A stretch of DNA of 58,925 nucleotides from Pseudoalteromonas fuliginea (GTDB lineage: Bacteria; Pseudomonadota; Gammaproteobacteria; Enterobacterales; Alteromonadaceae), in NCBI RefSeq assembly GCF_000690055.1, contig NZ_JJNZ01000059.1:1-58925 (forward strand). Reading direction: 5' to 3'. A model generated the notes under the pieces. That model did not search any database. It was not told the DNA's origin and worked only from the letters and a program-made list of their open reading frames with translations. The first letter of the stretch is position 1, and the number at the start of each line of letters is the position of its first letter. The position numbers and the translations under genes were made by a program. Shown one piece after another: positions 1-8,222 of this stretch.

Positions 1-357
<357 letters not shown>

Positions 358-434
358 TAGCGAGTTTTAGTCAGTGGGCAATTAGCTTGTAATTAGATAG
401 TCTTCACTAAATGCCCTCTGTGAAAGTGCTGTAA

Positions 435-1751
435 TTAACTTAATAAAGTGCTCATCAGCTCAACTTTTTGTTCCTTAGTTAAGCTTGCTAACAGACTTTT
501 CATTTCACTCATTTGATCATCAGGTTTTTGCTCAATCAAACCTGCATATTTGGCTATCGTTTCTGTTACTTTTTCTGCGGGCTCTTTAAGCTCCTCAGCG
601 GTTAAAATTAAATAGCCAGCAGTTACATCACTTTTATCTGTAATGTGGTTTAAAAGGCGTTTCAGAAGGTATCCTGATACTCCGCTACTCTCAGCCATCG
701 ATGTAAATGTGCGGCGCAAATCATGCGAAGTAATTTTTACTCCTGCAATTTGGCATACATGTTTCAACGTTTTTTTAGGATCAGTGAGGTAGCCCTTTTT
801 ACTATCTGTCCCAAACACATAGTCAGATACTTTGTATTCTTTTCGTCGATTAAATATCTCAGCTAATCGATCTGTAATAGGAAACTCGACGTCCAAGCCA
901 TTTTTTGTATCTTCTAAAATGAATATCCTATCTTCAAGGTGTACTTGTGACCAAGGAAGTTGCAGTAGCTCAGACCTTCTCAGGCCTGAAAAGGTTAAAA
1001 ATTCTAGGTAATCACAAAAACCAACGCGAGTATTTTGACGATATTTAGCAGCTTCATTTCTTACTTCATATAATGCATCTACAAAAGGTTTTAGCTGTGA
1101 ACGGCGCAACCGTCTTGTTTTACGTTTTATATTATTCCAACTACGTTTTTCAGAAAGAGCATCTACAGGGTTTTCTGGAAATAGTGAACGACCTTCTGAA
1201 GACTTGTATTCAGCTTTAGCAAAGTTAAATAAAGCACGCATTAGGCGCATGGTATAATTTGCCTGAGCAGGGCTTCTTGAGGTTATTTCTCGCTGGCGCT
1301 TTAAAATCATTGTTTGATTAATATCGGCTAGGCGCTTGTTATGCCAATCCGATAGATAGCAATCTATTTTTTGTTGATAACCTCTTTCAGTTATAGGCTT
1401 AAGATCTCTAGATTCGATGTATGAATCAAAAGCTTCTTTCAGAGTAATCGAAGCCGCTCTAAACTGGCGCTTAAGGTCATTAGGATTAATACCCTCAGCT
1501 ATATCTGCCATTACCTTTCTAGCCATTCGCCTTGCATCATCGAGTGCAATTGATGGAAAGTAACCAAGGGTGACATTAATAGGAGTATCTCTCCCTGGTA
1601 TCTTTTTATAAACTCTAAATGACTTTTTACCAGCTACGCTCACATCTAAAATGAGTCCTGACAATAGATTGTCATAATAACGAGTGCGTTTACCGTTTGA
1701 TTCTATCTTTTCAAGCGACAACTCTGTGAAGCGAAATTTTGTGTCTGACAT
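435..1751 (-). CDS. Tyrosine integrase with DUF4102 arm-binding domain
   Basis: A 438-residue site-specific tyrosine recombinase of the P4/CTX-phi type found on tRNA-targeting genomic islands. The N-terminus (about 10-100; YYDNLLSGLILDV and LGYFPSIALDDAR motifs) is an arm-type DNA-binding domain. A SAM-like core-binding domain follows (about 105-190). The catalytic domain shows all key residues: the first Arg in SGLRRSELL (about 255), His343 and Arg346 in HDLRRTF, His369 in LLNH and the nucleophile Tyr380 in TAGYL. It looks intact. It is transcribed away from the tRNA-like attachment sequence at 1917-1961, which is the normal relation between an island integrase and its att site. Inverted hexamers GAACGT/ACGTTC lie just upstream (1776-1796) and may be a control site. 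Confidence 0.93.
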   Translation of the reverse strand: MSDTKFRFTELSLEKIESNGKRTRYYDNLLSGLILDVSVAGKKSFRVYKKIPGRDTPINVTLGYFPSIALDDARRMARKVMADIAEGINPNDLKRQFRAASITLKEAFDSYIESRDLKPITERGYQQKIDCYLSDWHNKRLADINQTMILKRQREITSRSPAQANYTMRLMRALFNFAKAEYKSSEGRSLFPENPVDALSEKRSWNNIKRKTRRLRRSQLKPFVDALYEVRNEAAKYRQNTRVGFCDYLEFLTFSGLRRSELLQLPWSQVHLEDRIFILEDTKNGLDVEFPITDRLAEIFNRRKEYKVSDYVFGTDSKKGYLTDPKKTLKHVCQIAGVKITSHDLRRTFTSMAESSGVSGYLLKRLLNHITDKSDVTAGYLILTAEELKEPAEKVTETIAKYAGLIEQKPDDQMSEMKSLLASLTKEQKVELMSTLLS

Positions 1752-1754
1752 ATG

Positions 1755-1775
1755 GTGCTACCTCTGTGCTACTTT
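1755..1775. repeat. GTGCTAC direct repeats upstream of integrase (possible arm sites)
   Basis: Two copies of GTGCTAC lie at 1755-1761 and 1766-1772. The second is part of the 12-mer CTGTGCTACTTT (1764-1775), which recurs exactly at 2006-2017 on the other side of the tRNA-like core. Short directly repeated sequences flanking a core are typical of integrase arm-type binding sites. The assignment is inferred from position only. Confidence 0.45.
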
Positions 1776-1916
1776 GAACGTAAAATTTAACGTTCTGAAA
1801 TACATAATGATTTATGCATCAGAGATAGGGTTTATTCAATAACCCTATGATATAGCTATGAAAATTAGTAAATAGTTATATCAAAAAGTAACTCGTAGTA
1901 AGTCTTTGTTTTGCAA

Positions 1917-1961
1917 CTCATAATCGTTAGGTCCCCAGTTCGAGTCTGGGAGGGGCCACCA
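1917..1961 (+). other. tRNA-Met(CAT) 3' fragment: island attachment site
   Basis: The 45 bases read as the 3' part of an elongator tRNA-Met. They give the anticodon loop CTCATAA with anticodon CAT, half of the anticodon stem, the variable loop, a T-arm CCCAG-TTCGAGT-CTGGG, the 3' acceptor strand AGGGGCC, discriminator A and an encoded CCA. The bases upstream (1880-1916) do not form the D-arm or the matching acceptor strand, so this is not a functional tRNA. Such 3' tRNA copies mark the end of an element integrated at a tRNA gene. The intact tRNA-Met should lie at the far side of the element carrying the integrase, outside the window to the left. Confidence 0.8.
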
Positions 1962-2005
1962 CTTTTCAAAGCTTTCCAAGTAAATATCGACTAACCGAAA
2001 TTACC

Positions 2006-2017
2006 CTGTGCTACTTT
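2006..2017. repeat. Third GTGCTAC copy, right of the att core
   Basis: CTGTGCTACTTT is an exact 12-bp direct repeat of 1764-1775, placed 45 bp to the right of the tRNA-like core. It is a possible integrase arm site on the other flank of the attachment region, inferred from symmetry alone. Confidence 0.4.
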
Positions 2018-2088
2018 AATTGTATTTCGTACGCATTCTCTATTGCAAGTCGTGCCAGCTTAATTTAAATTTTAATATTTTAGAAGTT

Positions 2089-2128
2089 AAAACCATTGGA
2101 TTTCATATATCTGTAATCCAATGGTTTT
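2089..2128. terminator. Perfect 14-bp inverted repeat (bidirectional terminator or operator)
   Basis: The arms AAAACCATTGGATT (2089-2102) and AATCCAATGGTTTT (2115-2128) are perfectly complementary around a 12-nt spacer. The A-run before and T-run after make it a bidirectional Rho-independent terminator candidate. It sits 27 bp before the likely GTG start of the defence operon, so it could instead act as an operator or leader hairpin. Its presence argues against translation starting upstream of it. Confidence 0.6.
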
Positions 2129-2154
2129 TATACTTAAATGGAAAGGGGCCGATA

Positions 2155-2628
2155 GTGGATATCTCAAAAGAAATGTCTGAAATTAATCTTTCATATTATG
2201 ATCTTGGATTATATGAAGAGCTTGTTTTATGTAGTAACTACTTAAAGAACGTTTCTCATATTATAAAATCAGAGCAAAGGTTATGGTCTCCGTTGGTTAT
2301 TAGGGCCGGTAAGATTCCGCGAGTGTGGTTGACGGCACAAGCTGAAAAGGGAAAGTTTGTAGAAATAGTTAAAGATTCTACCTCTCAGATTTTAGAATCG
2401 AATGTTCAATGCTCTGAAAGTGGAATTCAAGTATCGTTAGGGAAGAATGTAATCTTGGAGGCTGGGAATAACGATGGAAAGCATTTGGAGATTTATAAGT
2501 TAGATTTACGACCTATTGGTTTAAATGTTTATGGAGATCATAAAGAATTGGTTTTAGGTAATGCAAATTTCAAAAAAGGGACCTTTCAAAATGTATACTC
2601 TTTAATGGCGTTATCAGATGAAAATTAA
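2155..2628 (+). CDS. Small unknown protein, first gene of Septu-like operon
   Basis: I do not recognise this protein. Starting at GTG 2155 it is 157 residues. This start is preferred because GAAAGGGG lies 6-7 nt upstream, while the longer frame from 2020 runs through a terminator-like hairpin and has no ribosome site. There is no signal peptide or membrane segment. The sequence has a polar helical N-terminus (residues 1-50) and an apparently beta-rich remainder (alternating hydrophobics such as GIQVSLGKNVILEAG). Its stop codon overlaps the ATG of the ATPase gene by 11 nt, so the two are translationally coupled. By context it is a partner, regulator or specificity subunit of the ATPase-nuclease pair. 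It is AT-rich like its operon and unlike the core genes. Confidence 0.75.
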   Translation: MDISKEMSEINLSYYDLGLYEELVLCSNYLKNVSHIIKSEQRLWSPLVIRAGKIPRVWLTAQAEKGKFVEIVKDSTSQILESNVQCSESGIQVSLGKNVILEAGNNDGKHLEIYKLDLRPIGLNVYGDHKELVLGNANFKKGTFQNVYSLMALSDEN

Positions 2629-4177
2629 AGAAGTCACTATAAATGGATTTGAGCATAAGTTAATTTGCAATAACTTCGAAGACAATAATAATTACTATAC
2701 TGTTTTAGTTGGAAAAAATAGTGCAGGAAAAACAGAGTGCTTAATACAAGTAATTGGTTGTTTATTAAGATTACAGCTTAAAAAAAATAACTCTCCTTAT
2801 ATAGATCCTTTAGATGAAATTCTTGAACACGAATTTAAAAGGTATCAAGAAAGTTATGAGTTTGAGACTAAACTAACTTTTTCTGAAAGTACAAACTCCA
2901 AGCTTGAGGAAATGGTTAAATTTAAGAAATCTAATAGCGCAAGAATAATTAAAAAGTTTGATGGTAGTGAGGTGACTTTAAATGATGGATATTTTAGACA
3001 TTCACTTAAAACTTATCCCTTGTTAAACAAAGAGATATATTTAAACATTATTGCGATTTCTGAAAGCCCTTATTCAAAGTTTCCGATTTTAAACTCAGAG
3101 TACAAGAACTCATATAGCCTATTTTCACCACAATTACTTAAAAATAAAGATACTGTTACCGTATATGCTGATGATTATGTGCTTCCTCAAACCCAACGTT
3201 TAGTTAAGTCAATATTTCATTCAATAGCTTGTAAAACAAAAGTTAATTTAAGAGCGTTATTTGAACTTTTAAAATTTGAATTAAAAATTAAAGTATCAAT
3301 AGATTTGAAAGATCGCTACGCGAAACATTCAGAGATTGGAGTTTTGAAATTTATAGATGTTAAAGTAGTTCAAAAGCAGGCTGAGGGTGTATTATTTGAA
3401 AAAACACCTGCTCAGTTAAGAAAATATTGGGAATACCTAAGCGAAAGGTTTGATTTATCTAGTTTACAGGGTAAGTCGTATACAGAAAGTCATTCGAGTA
3501 CTTCAATTCTTTTAGATATAATAGGAGATTATGAAGGGTTTGAGGCACTTAACTCTCTAATCGAGTACGAAGTTTTATCAGTTAATAAAATAGCTTTTAA
3601 GAATAGTCATAGTGGAGATTATGTTGACTCTACTAGATTGAGTTCCGGTCAATACTGTTTGCTAACTTTATTTTTTTCGATTGCGTCTAAGATAAGCAAT
3701 GGCTCTCTTATCTTATTGGATGAACCCGAAATTAGTTTACATCCATATTGGCAAGCGCAAATTATTCCTTTATTGAATAGTACGTTTTCAAATTACATAA
3801 ATTGCCACTTTATTTTGGCTACACATTCGCCTCATATTATTTCTAACCTAAGTAATATAAATTCATCCGTGGTAATTTTTGATAGTAATGACAAAAGCTC
3901 TCATACTGTTGAGGGGGGAAAGATATCATCTCAGTCTGTAGATTTTCAATTAGCAGAAGTCTTTGAATATCCAGGCTTTAGAAATGAATATGTTAATAGG
4001 GAGTTGATTTCTTACTTGGTTCAAGTAAGTAAAGGTCGGGAAATTACTGATGAAACATATAAGACAATACGGAGAATAGTCGAATTAGAGTCTAAGCTGG
4101 ACAGTAGTGACCCAATGCTTGAGCTAATATATGCAGTTAAAAAAACTCTAAAGGCAAATCTTAATGAAGGCTGTTAA
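2618..4177 (+). CDS. PtuA-like AAA/ABC-type ATPase (Septu-like defence)
   Basis: A 519-residue SMC/ABC-type ATPase. Walker A is at about residues 30-40 (VGKNSAGKTE). The ABC signature is LSSGQ at about 340, Walker B is LILLDEPEISLHP at about 362-375, and the switch histidine is in LATHSPHI near 405. The long middle part (about 60-320) replaces the coiled coil of true SMC proteins. This layout matches the OLD/RecF-like ATPases used in phage defence. Followed directly by an HNH nuclease, it resembles PtuA of Septu systems, where the ATPase and nuclease form a complex that degrades nucleic acid on phage infection. It overlaps both neighbours (11 nt and 14 nt). The Septu name rests on motif and context, not on alignment. 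Confidence 0.82.
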   Translation: MKIKEVTINGFEHKLICNNFEDNNNYYTVLVGKNSAGKTECLIQVIGCLLRLQLKKNNSPYIDPLDEILEHEFKRYQESYEFETKLTFSESTNSKLEEMVKFKKSNSARIIKKFDGSEVTLNDGYFRHSLKTYPLLNKEIYLNIIAISESPYSKFPILNSEYKNSYSLFSPQLLKNKDTVTVYADDYVLPQTQRLVKSIFHSIACKTKVNLRALFELLKFELKIKVSIDLKDRYAKHSEIGVLKFIDVKVVQKQAEGVLFEKTPAQLRKYWEYLSERFDLSSLQGKSYTESHSSTSILLDIIGDYEGFEALNSLIEYEVLSVNKIAFKNSHSGDYVDSTRLSSGQYCLLTLFFSIASKISNGSLILLDEPEISLHPYWQAQIIPLLNSTFSNYINCHFILATHSPHIISNLSNINSSVVIFDSNDKSSHTVEGGKISSQSVDFQLAEVFEYPGFRNEYVNRELISYLVQVSKGREITDETYKTIRRIVELESKLDSSDPMLELIYAVKKTLKANLNEGC

Positions 4178-4865
4178 ATATAATAAAGAACAAGAAGCTT
4201 TCGTTGATAACTTCAGAAAAAGTCTTAGTTCCCACGATAAAGGAATTTGGGGTTATGACTATGAATTTGAGACCCTCCATGCAAGTGCTAAAACAGATGA
4301 ATTAAAATCAAAGGCATCAATTATTAGAGAGATAAAGTCATCAATAAAAGAACACTACCTAGTGCAACAGGATTTTAAATGTGCATATTGCAAACAGAAA
4401 AATTTAACTCTTAATAAAAAAACATGGGAAACAGAGCATATCGTTGATAAGCATAGTCATGGAATTTTTACATTTGAACCTTTGAACTTATGCATCTCAT
4501 GCCCTGATTGTAATGGGGCTGATGGTAAAGGTACAAAACAAGTGTTAGTTAAACCATCAAAAGCAAAAAAACCTCGTTACCCCAAAAGTTCAGCTTCTTT
4601 TAAAATTATACATCCTCACTTTGACGAATACGATGAACATATAGAAATACAGAATCAAAATGGTAACGTTCTTGTTTTTAAGCCTCTTAGTAAAAAAGGG
4701 AGGGAGACTGTCGAGATTTGCGGTTTACTACGTTTTTGTTATAAGTATTCAAACTACAGTACAGAAAATATATCCGATACAGATGAAGTATCAGAGATTG
4801 TTAATAAGCTTAAAAGTAACCCAGAGCTTCTTACAGAGGTTTTACGAAGGTATAGTCAAGCCTAA
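4164..4865 (+). CDS. PtuB-like HNH endonuclease (Septu-like defence)
   Basis: A 233-residue HNH-family nuclease. The fold is visible at about residues 70-120: a first zinc-binding CAYC pair, the EHIVDKHS segment giving the histidine of the motif, an Asn in EPLNLCISC, and a second zinc pair CISCPDC followed by NGADGKGTK. This CxxC-H-N-CxxC pattern is typical of HNH enzymes next to PtuA-type ATPases. The start overlaps the end of the ATPase gene by 14 nt, so the stoichiometry is likely coupled. The last about 90 residues are helical and may contact the ATPase. It is probably the toxic effector held in check or activated by the ATPase; that role is inferred from the Septu family. Confidence 0.82.
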   Translation: MKAVKYNKEQEAFVDNFRKSLSSHDKGIWGYDYEFETLHASAKTDELKSKASIIREIKSSIKEHYLVQQDFKCAYCKQKNLTLNKKTWETEHIVDKHSHGIFTFEPLNLCISCPDCNGADGKGTKQVLVKPSKAKKPRYPKSSASFKIIHPHFDEYDEHIEIQNQNGNVLVFKPLSKKGRETVEICGLLRFCYKYSNYSTENISDTDEVSEIVNKLKSNPELLTEVLRRYSQA

Positions 4866-4879
4866 ATAGCTTCATTCAT

Positions 4880-5320
4880 TTAAATATATGCTAATGTAAT
4901 TTCAGCTCTGAAATGGCCAAGCTCTTGCGACACGGTTTCGAGAAAGCCCTAAACCTTTTAGTTCATCCATTCCCTCTTGTGCGTAGCTATGCCTGAGACC
5001 ATGGTAATCCCGCCATTAGAAAAAAAGAGTTTGCGGCTAGATGCTTTTGAGAATGAGCATTTATGACCACCACCAAGATCGTAGCGTTGCAGATAATTAA
5101 TTTCCCTGTCACGAACGGTAATAGGCTGTGCTAAGCGCCTTTGTTCTAGTTGTGTAGCCAGTGCGTTAGGTATTAATACATCACGGATTAGGCCACCTTT
5201 GCCTTTTACTGTATAAATACTTCTTTCTCGATGTAGTCATTTACTGTCTAGGGCTGGACGGCTATCAGCTTTACGCTCTGACACTTTGGCAATTGTTAAT
5301 AGCTCATACGCTCTTTGCTA
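4880..5320 (-). pseudogene. Decayed tyrosine recombinase (Integrase_1/PF12835-like)
   Basis: Reading the minus strand in shifting frames gives a clear integrase C-terminus. In order: AKVSERKADSRPALDSK near 5250-5300; VKGKGGLIRDVLIP and ITVRDREINYLQRYDLGGGHK near 5080-5210; the HxxR box YHGLRHSYAQEGMDE at about 4955-5000; and the terminal QELGHFRAEITLAYI with the nucleophile Tyr, ending at a TAA at 4880-4882. At least three frameshifts separate these pieces and the N-terminus is missing. The HGLRH / ELGHFR..IT motifs match the island integrase family with the Integrase_1 domain, not the intact integrase at 435-1751. It marks a second, inactive element. Confidence 0.78.
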
Positions 5321-5459
5321 TTTTTTAACTGAGAGTTAAATACAATTAAATTTTTAGCCACTATTGATGGAAGTGAAATAATACTGTTTTTAGCAATATT
5401 GCTAGTCAAAAGTAAAATTTAAGTGTTTATGTAAATTAATTTATTGTTAGTATTAGGTT

Positions 5460-7103
5460 ATGTTTATTGGAGTTTTGAAAGCCATTCATTCTGGGAATTG
5501 TATAGTGCCAAAGTTTCAGTATAAGTTTAAAGCATTCGTTATTGCTACTATTAGCGTATTGCTAGTTATGTTGATTGACTACCCATTAGAGGTTGTTTCT
5601 AAAAAAGCTTTTTTGCGCTCTCAAGTAAAGGCTGATTTTAATTGGTTTAAAAGCGATTTAAATAAACAGTTAAAGCAGCTTAATGACTTTTTTGTTGAAA
5701 ATGACAACCTTACTCCTTCTTGTACCCCAGCAACGTTGTTAGCACTGCGTAAAGCGCACTTTAATATTCAAAATATAGCTGAACTAGGGATTAGAGACCC
5801 TAAAGGTAATTTAATTTGTACGAGTTGGCAAAAACTTAAAAAGCCTATGAAAACATCCGGAATTAAACCAACTAAATCTAAACGATTACGCTTTTTTGGG
5901 CCTATTGCTGCTAATTTTATTGGTGAAACCGCTTTAATTATCGCTAAAACCAGAAGTGATGGATACGAAATTAATGCATTGCTACCGCAATCGCTGTTAA
6001 ATCGCCGTATTAATGAACTCGATAGAAATTATACTTATGTTGCTACTGTTGATGCTAGAAAAGGTAAAGTAGTAACAGTGGTTGGGGATTATACTTTACC
6101 GATTAACTACCCGCTATTTCCATTAACAAAACCGCTTACTGTAAAAGGTGTCGTATTTGATGATGCAAAAAAACATTTTTTAATTATTGAGCCACTGAAA
6201 TATTTACCACGCCTTGCCTTAATGATAGCGATTGATGAAAACGTACTATACGAAGATGTGTATTACCCCTCATATAGCCATGTTGCTTTGTATATCATTA
6301 TTTTTTTGTTGATTTTCATTTTTACTGAGGTGTATCAACAAAACTACCAAAGTAGAAAAAGTGAATTGCGAAATTATTTAAAACAAGGGCGTTTTGTTAA
6401 TTATTATCAACTCATTTGGGATTCGAATATAAAACAGTTTGCTGGGGCTGAAACATTGGTTCGTTTAAAGCATCCTATTGAAGGTGTTTTAACACCAAAT
6501 CGTTTTTTACCTGATATCGAAAGCAATCATCTGAATATAAGCCTTACCTATGCTGTAATTAAAAACTTAATAGCAGACTCCGCAGAGTTAATTGGTTGGG
6601 ATAGCAATATAAAAATAAACATTAATATTACAGGTGAGCATTTAAAGGATGCTTATTTTAAACAGTTAGTTTTTGCGTTAAACGCTGTTATTCCTCACTT
6701 GGTTCTGGAGCTGACAGAAAATGAGTTAATTGATTTAGACGATCAAGAAGTCATTCAGACTATGCAAGACTTCAAAGATCAAAATATTCTAATTGCAATT
6801 GATGACTTTGGAACTGGTTATGCGGGCTTACAGTACCTCAAGGCATTGCCTTTAGACATATTAAAAATTGATAGAAGTTATGTCAGTGCTATAGGCACTG
6901 AGTCACAACTGGCTATTTTGCTTGATGCATTAATTGAGCTTGCTAAAACGATTGGAATTGATGTTGTTGCTGAGGGGGTTGAAACCCAAGAGCAAGCTGA
7001 TTACCTTTTATCAAAAGGGGTATTTTTACACCAAGGTTGGCTTTATCACAAAGCGAGCCCTGCGAGTCAGATTATTGGTAACCTTGAGAAGCGCATACTT
7101 TAA
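5460..7103 (+). CDS. CSS-motif EAL-domain c-di-GMP phosphodiesterase
   Basis: A 547-residue membrane phosphodiesterase. Transmembrane segment 1 is at about 28-46 and segment 2 at about 268-290, enclosing a periplasmic domain with the CSS-type cysteines (CTPATLLALR at about 84 and a CTS at about 118). In E. coli PdeB/PdeC-type proteins these cysteines sense the periplasmic redox/Dsb state. The C-terminal EAL domain (about 310-540) keeps the catalytic set: Glu in AETLVRL, Asn in NINITG, Glu in LELTENE, Asp-Asp in IDDFGTGY, Lys in ILKID, Glu in AEGVETQ and Gln in HQGW. It should hydrolyse c-di-GMP to pGpG. It is a single gene, the first core gene right of the island; the ribosome site is weak. 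Confidence 0.9.
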   Translation: MFIGVLKAIHSGNCIVPKFQYKFKAFVIATISVLLVMLIDYPLEVVSKKAFLRSQVKADFNWFKSDLNKQLKQLNDFFVENDNLTPSCTPATLLALRKAHFNIQNIAELGIRDPKGNLICTSWQKLKKPMKTSGIKPTKSKRLRFFGPIAANFIGETALIIAKTRSDGYEINALLPQSLLNRRINELDRNYTYVATVDARKGKVVTVVGDYTLPINYPLFPLTKPLTVKGVVFDDAKKHFLIIEPLKYLPRLALMIAIDENVLYEDVYYPSYSHVALYIIIFLLIFIFTEVYQQNYQSRKSELRNYLKQGRFVNYYQLIWDSNIKQFAGAETLVRLKHPIEGVLTPNRFLPDIESNHLNISLTYAVIKNLIADSAELIGWDSNIKININITGEHLKDAYFKQLVFALNAVIPHLVLELTENELIDLDDQEVIQTMQDFKDQNILIAIDDFGTGYAGLQYLKALPLDILKIDRSYVSAIGTESQLAILLDALIELAKTIGIDVVAEGVETQEQADYLLSKGVFLHQGWLYHKASPASQIIGNLEKRIL

Positions 7104-7172
7104 ATTTAAAAAAGTTTTGTGCAACAGTAATGCAGCGTCATCGAATGTTTATTCGTTTTCTAAAAATACTTT

Positions 7173-7502
7173 CTAATTTTTTCGATATACATCATGATCC
7201 ATATCGTAAATATTGACGCTTAAGCTATCAGAGTCTCTGCAGTAGGTTTTTAAACATGCGAGTAGGTGCTCACTTAACATTTGTTTTTGTTCTACCGTTC
7301 GCCCTGCCATTATATGCACTTGAATATGAATAAACCCTTCTTTACCTATACCTAGTTGGTATTGTTGGTATGCAATTGCGCGTGTTTTAATTGTTTCTAA
7401 ATCAAAAAGTCCGCTTTCAAAAGTACTGTTATGAATTTTCTCTACTAGTACTTGTGGTAAAACAGGGAGGTCTTCTGAGTGTTCAATAATAATATGCGGC
7501 AT
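7173..7502 (-). CDS. 5-carboxymethyl-2-hydroxymuconate isomerase family protein
   Basis: A 109-residue member of the tautomerase superfamily of HpaF type (CHMI, PF02962). Pro2 follows the initiator Met (MPHIIIEHSEDL), giving the N-terminal catalytic proline of this superfamily. The middle has the conserved HIQVHIMAGRT segment and the end LSVNIYDMDHDVYRKN. In 4-hydroxyphenylacetate breakdown the enzyme isomerises 5-carboxymethyl-2-hydroxymuconate. No other hpa genes are nearby, so the true substrate here is unknown. It converges with the upstream EAL gene and is divergent from creA. Confidence 0.85.
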   Translation of the reverse strand: MPHIIIEHSEDLPVLPQVLVEKIHNSTFESGLFDLETIKTRAIAYQQYQLGIGKEGFIHIQVHIMAGRTVEQKQMLSEHLLACLKTYCRDSDSLSVNIYDMDHDVYRKN

Positions 7503-7706
7503 TTAGGCGTTTCCTATTATGAGTTACTGCATTAGCGAGGGTTAATTGTATCAAATACAACAGGGTTCGCTAAACCTAGGGCTATCTAAAATCTTTACTT
7601 TAAACTAATTTAGTCGTATTTATTTTTGATGTTAGTATAAAACAAACAGGTGAACCTTTGCTTAGTGACGTAGATGCTAAGTTACCTATTATAGATAAGG
7701 ATAAGT

Positions 7707-8192
7707 ATGAAATTACCACAAAAATTTAAACGTTTAGCTTTACTTGCAGGTGCGCTAGTTACGTTGAGTGCTTGCTCTGATGATGTTGCGTCGGTAAGCC
7801 TTGGGTTATTTACAACTAAAGATGTCGTGGTTAATTCGCAGCAAGATCCGATTATTAAAGGTGTTACGTGCCACATTAGCCATATTGAAGCTGATTTAGA
7901 CTTTTCTGATCCGTCTGATATGTCAATTGCGTGCCGTCAAACGGGGCCTATTACAGCACAGCAGCTACAAGAAATTGACCGAAGTAAGTCGGGCGAGGTG
8001 GTATTTAAATCATCTAAAAGTATTTTATTTAAATCTTTAAAGGTGCGTCGTATTTACGATGCTGAAAACCGCACCTTATTGTATTTATCGTACTCAACGA
8101 AAGAATCCAGTGGCAGCCATCATCATGCGCTATCAACAGTGCCGCTATACAATACTCAAGCGTGGGAATGGGCGCTTACACAAAAAAACTAA
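7707..8192 (+). CDS. creA: CreA family periplasmic protein
   Basis: A 161-residue CreA-family protein (PF05981), function unknown, conserved through Proteobacteria. The N-terminus is a signal sequence ending in LVTLSAC, which fits a lipobox, so it is probably a lipoprotein. The core shows the family traits: VSLGLFTTKDVVVNSQQDP, a first Cys in GVTCHI and a second in IACRQTGP, which may form a disulfide. The ribosome site AAGGATA lies 5 nt before the ATG. Its neighbour 8223-8996 follows after 30 nt and may be co-transcribed. Confidence 0.88.
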   Translation: MKLPQKFKRLALLAGALVTLSACSDDVASVSLGLFTTKDVVVNSQQDPIIKGVTCHISHIEADLDFSDPSDMSIACRQTGPITAQQLQEIDRSKSGEVVFKSSKSILFKSLKVRRIYDAENRTLLYLSYSTKESSGSHHHALSTVPLYNTQAWEWALTQKN

Positions 8193-8222
8193 ACTAGCAC
8201 CTAAAACTTATAAGAGCACCTT

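Noticed and set aside
1880..1961. Functional tRNA gene
   Set aside because: Only the 3' part folds. The upstream bases do not pair to make the acceptor, D-arm or a full anticodon stem.
2020..2154. Longer start for the first defence gene at ATG 2020
   Set aside because: It lacks a ribosome site, overlaps one of the att-flanking repeats' downstream DNA and would be translated through a perfect terminator-like hairpin. GTG 2155 has a strong site.
4660..4869. Second open frame (69 codons) overlapping the HNH gene end
   Set aside because: It is a shifted-frame shadow of the nuclease gene with no independent ribosome site or recognisable content.
4865..5460. Second copy of the tRNA-Met fragment as the right end of the defence island
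   Set aside because: I searched by eye for the AGGGGCCACCA end and the T-arm and found none, so the right boundary cannot be placed.
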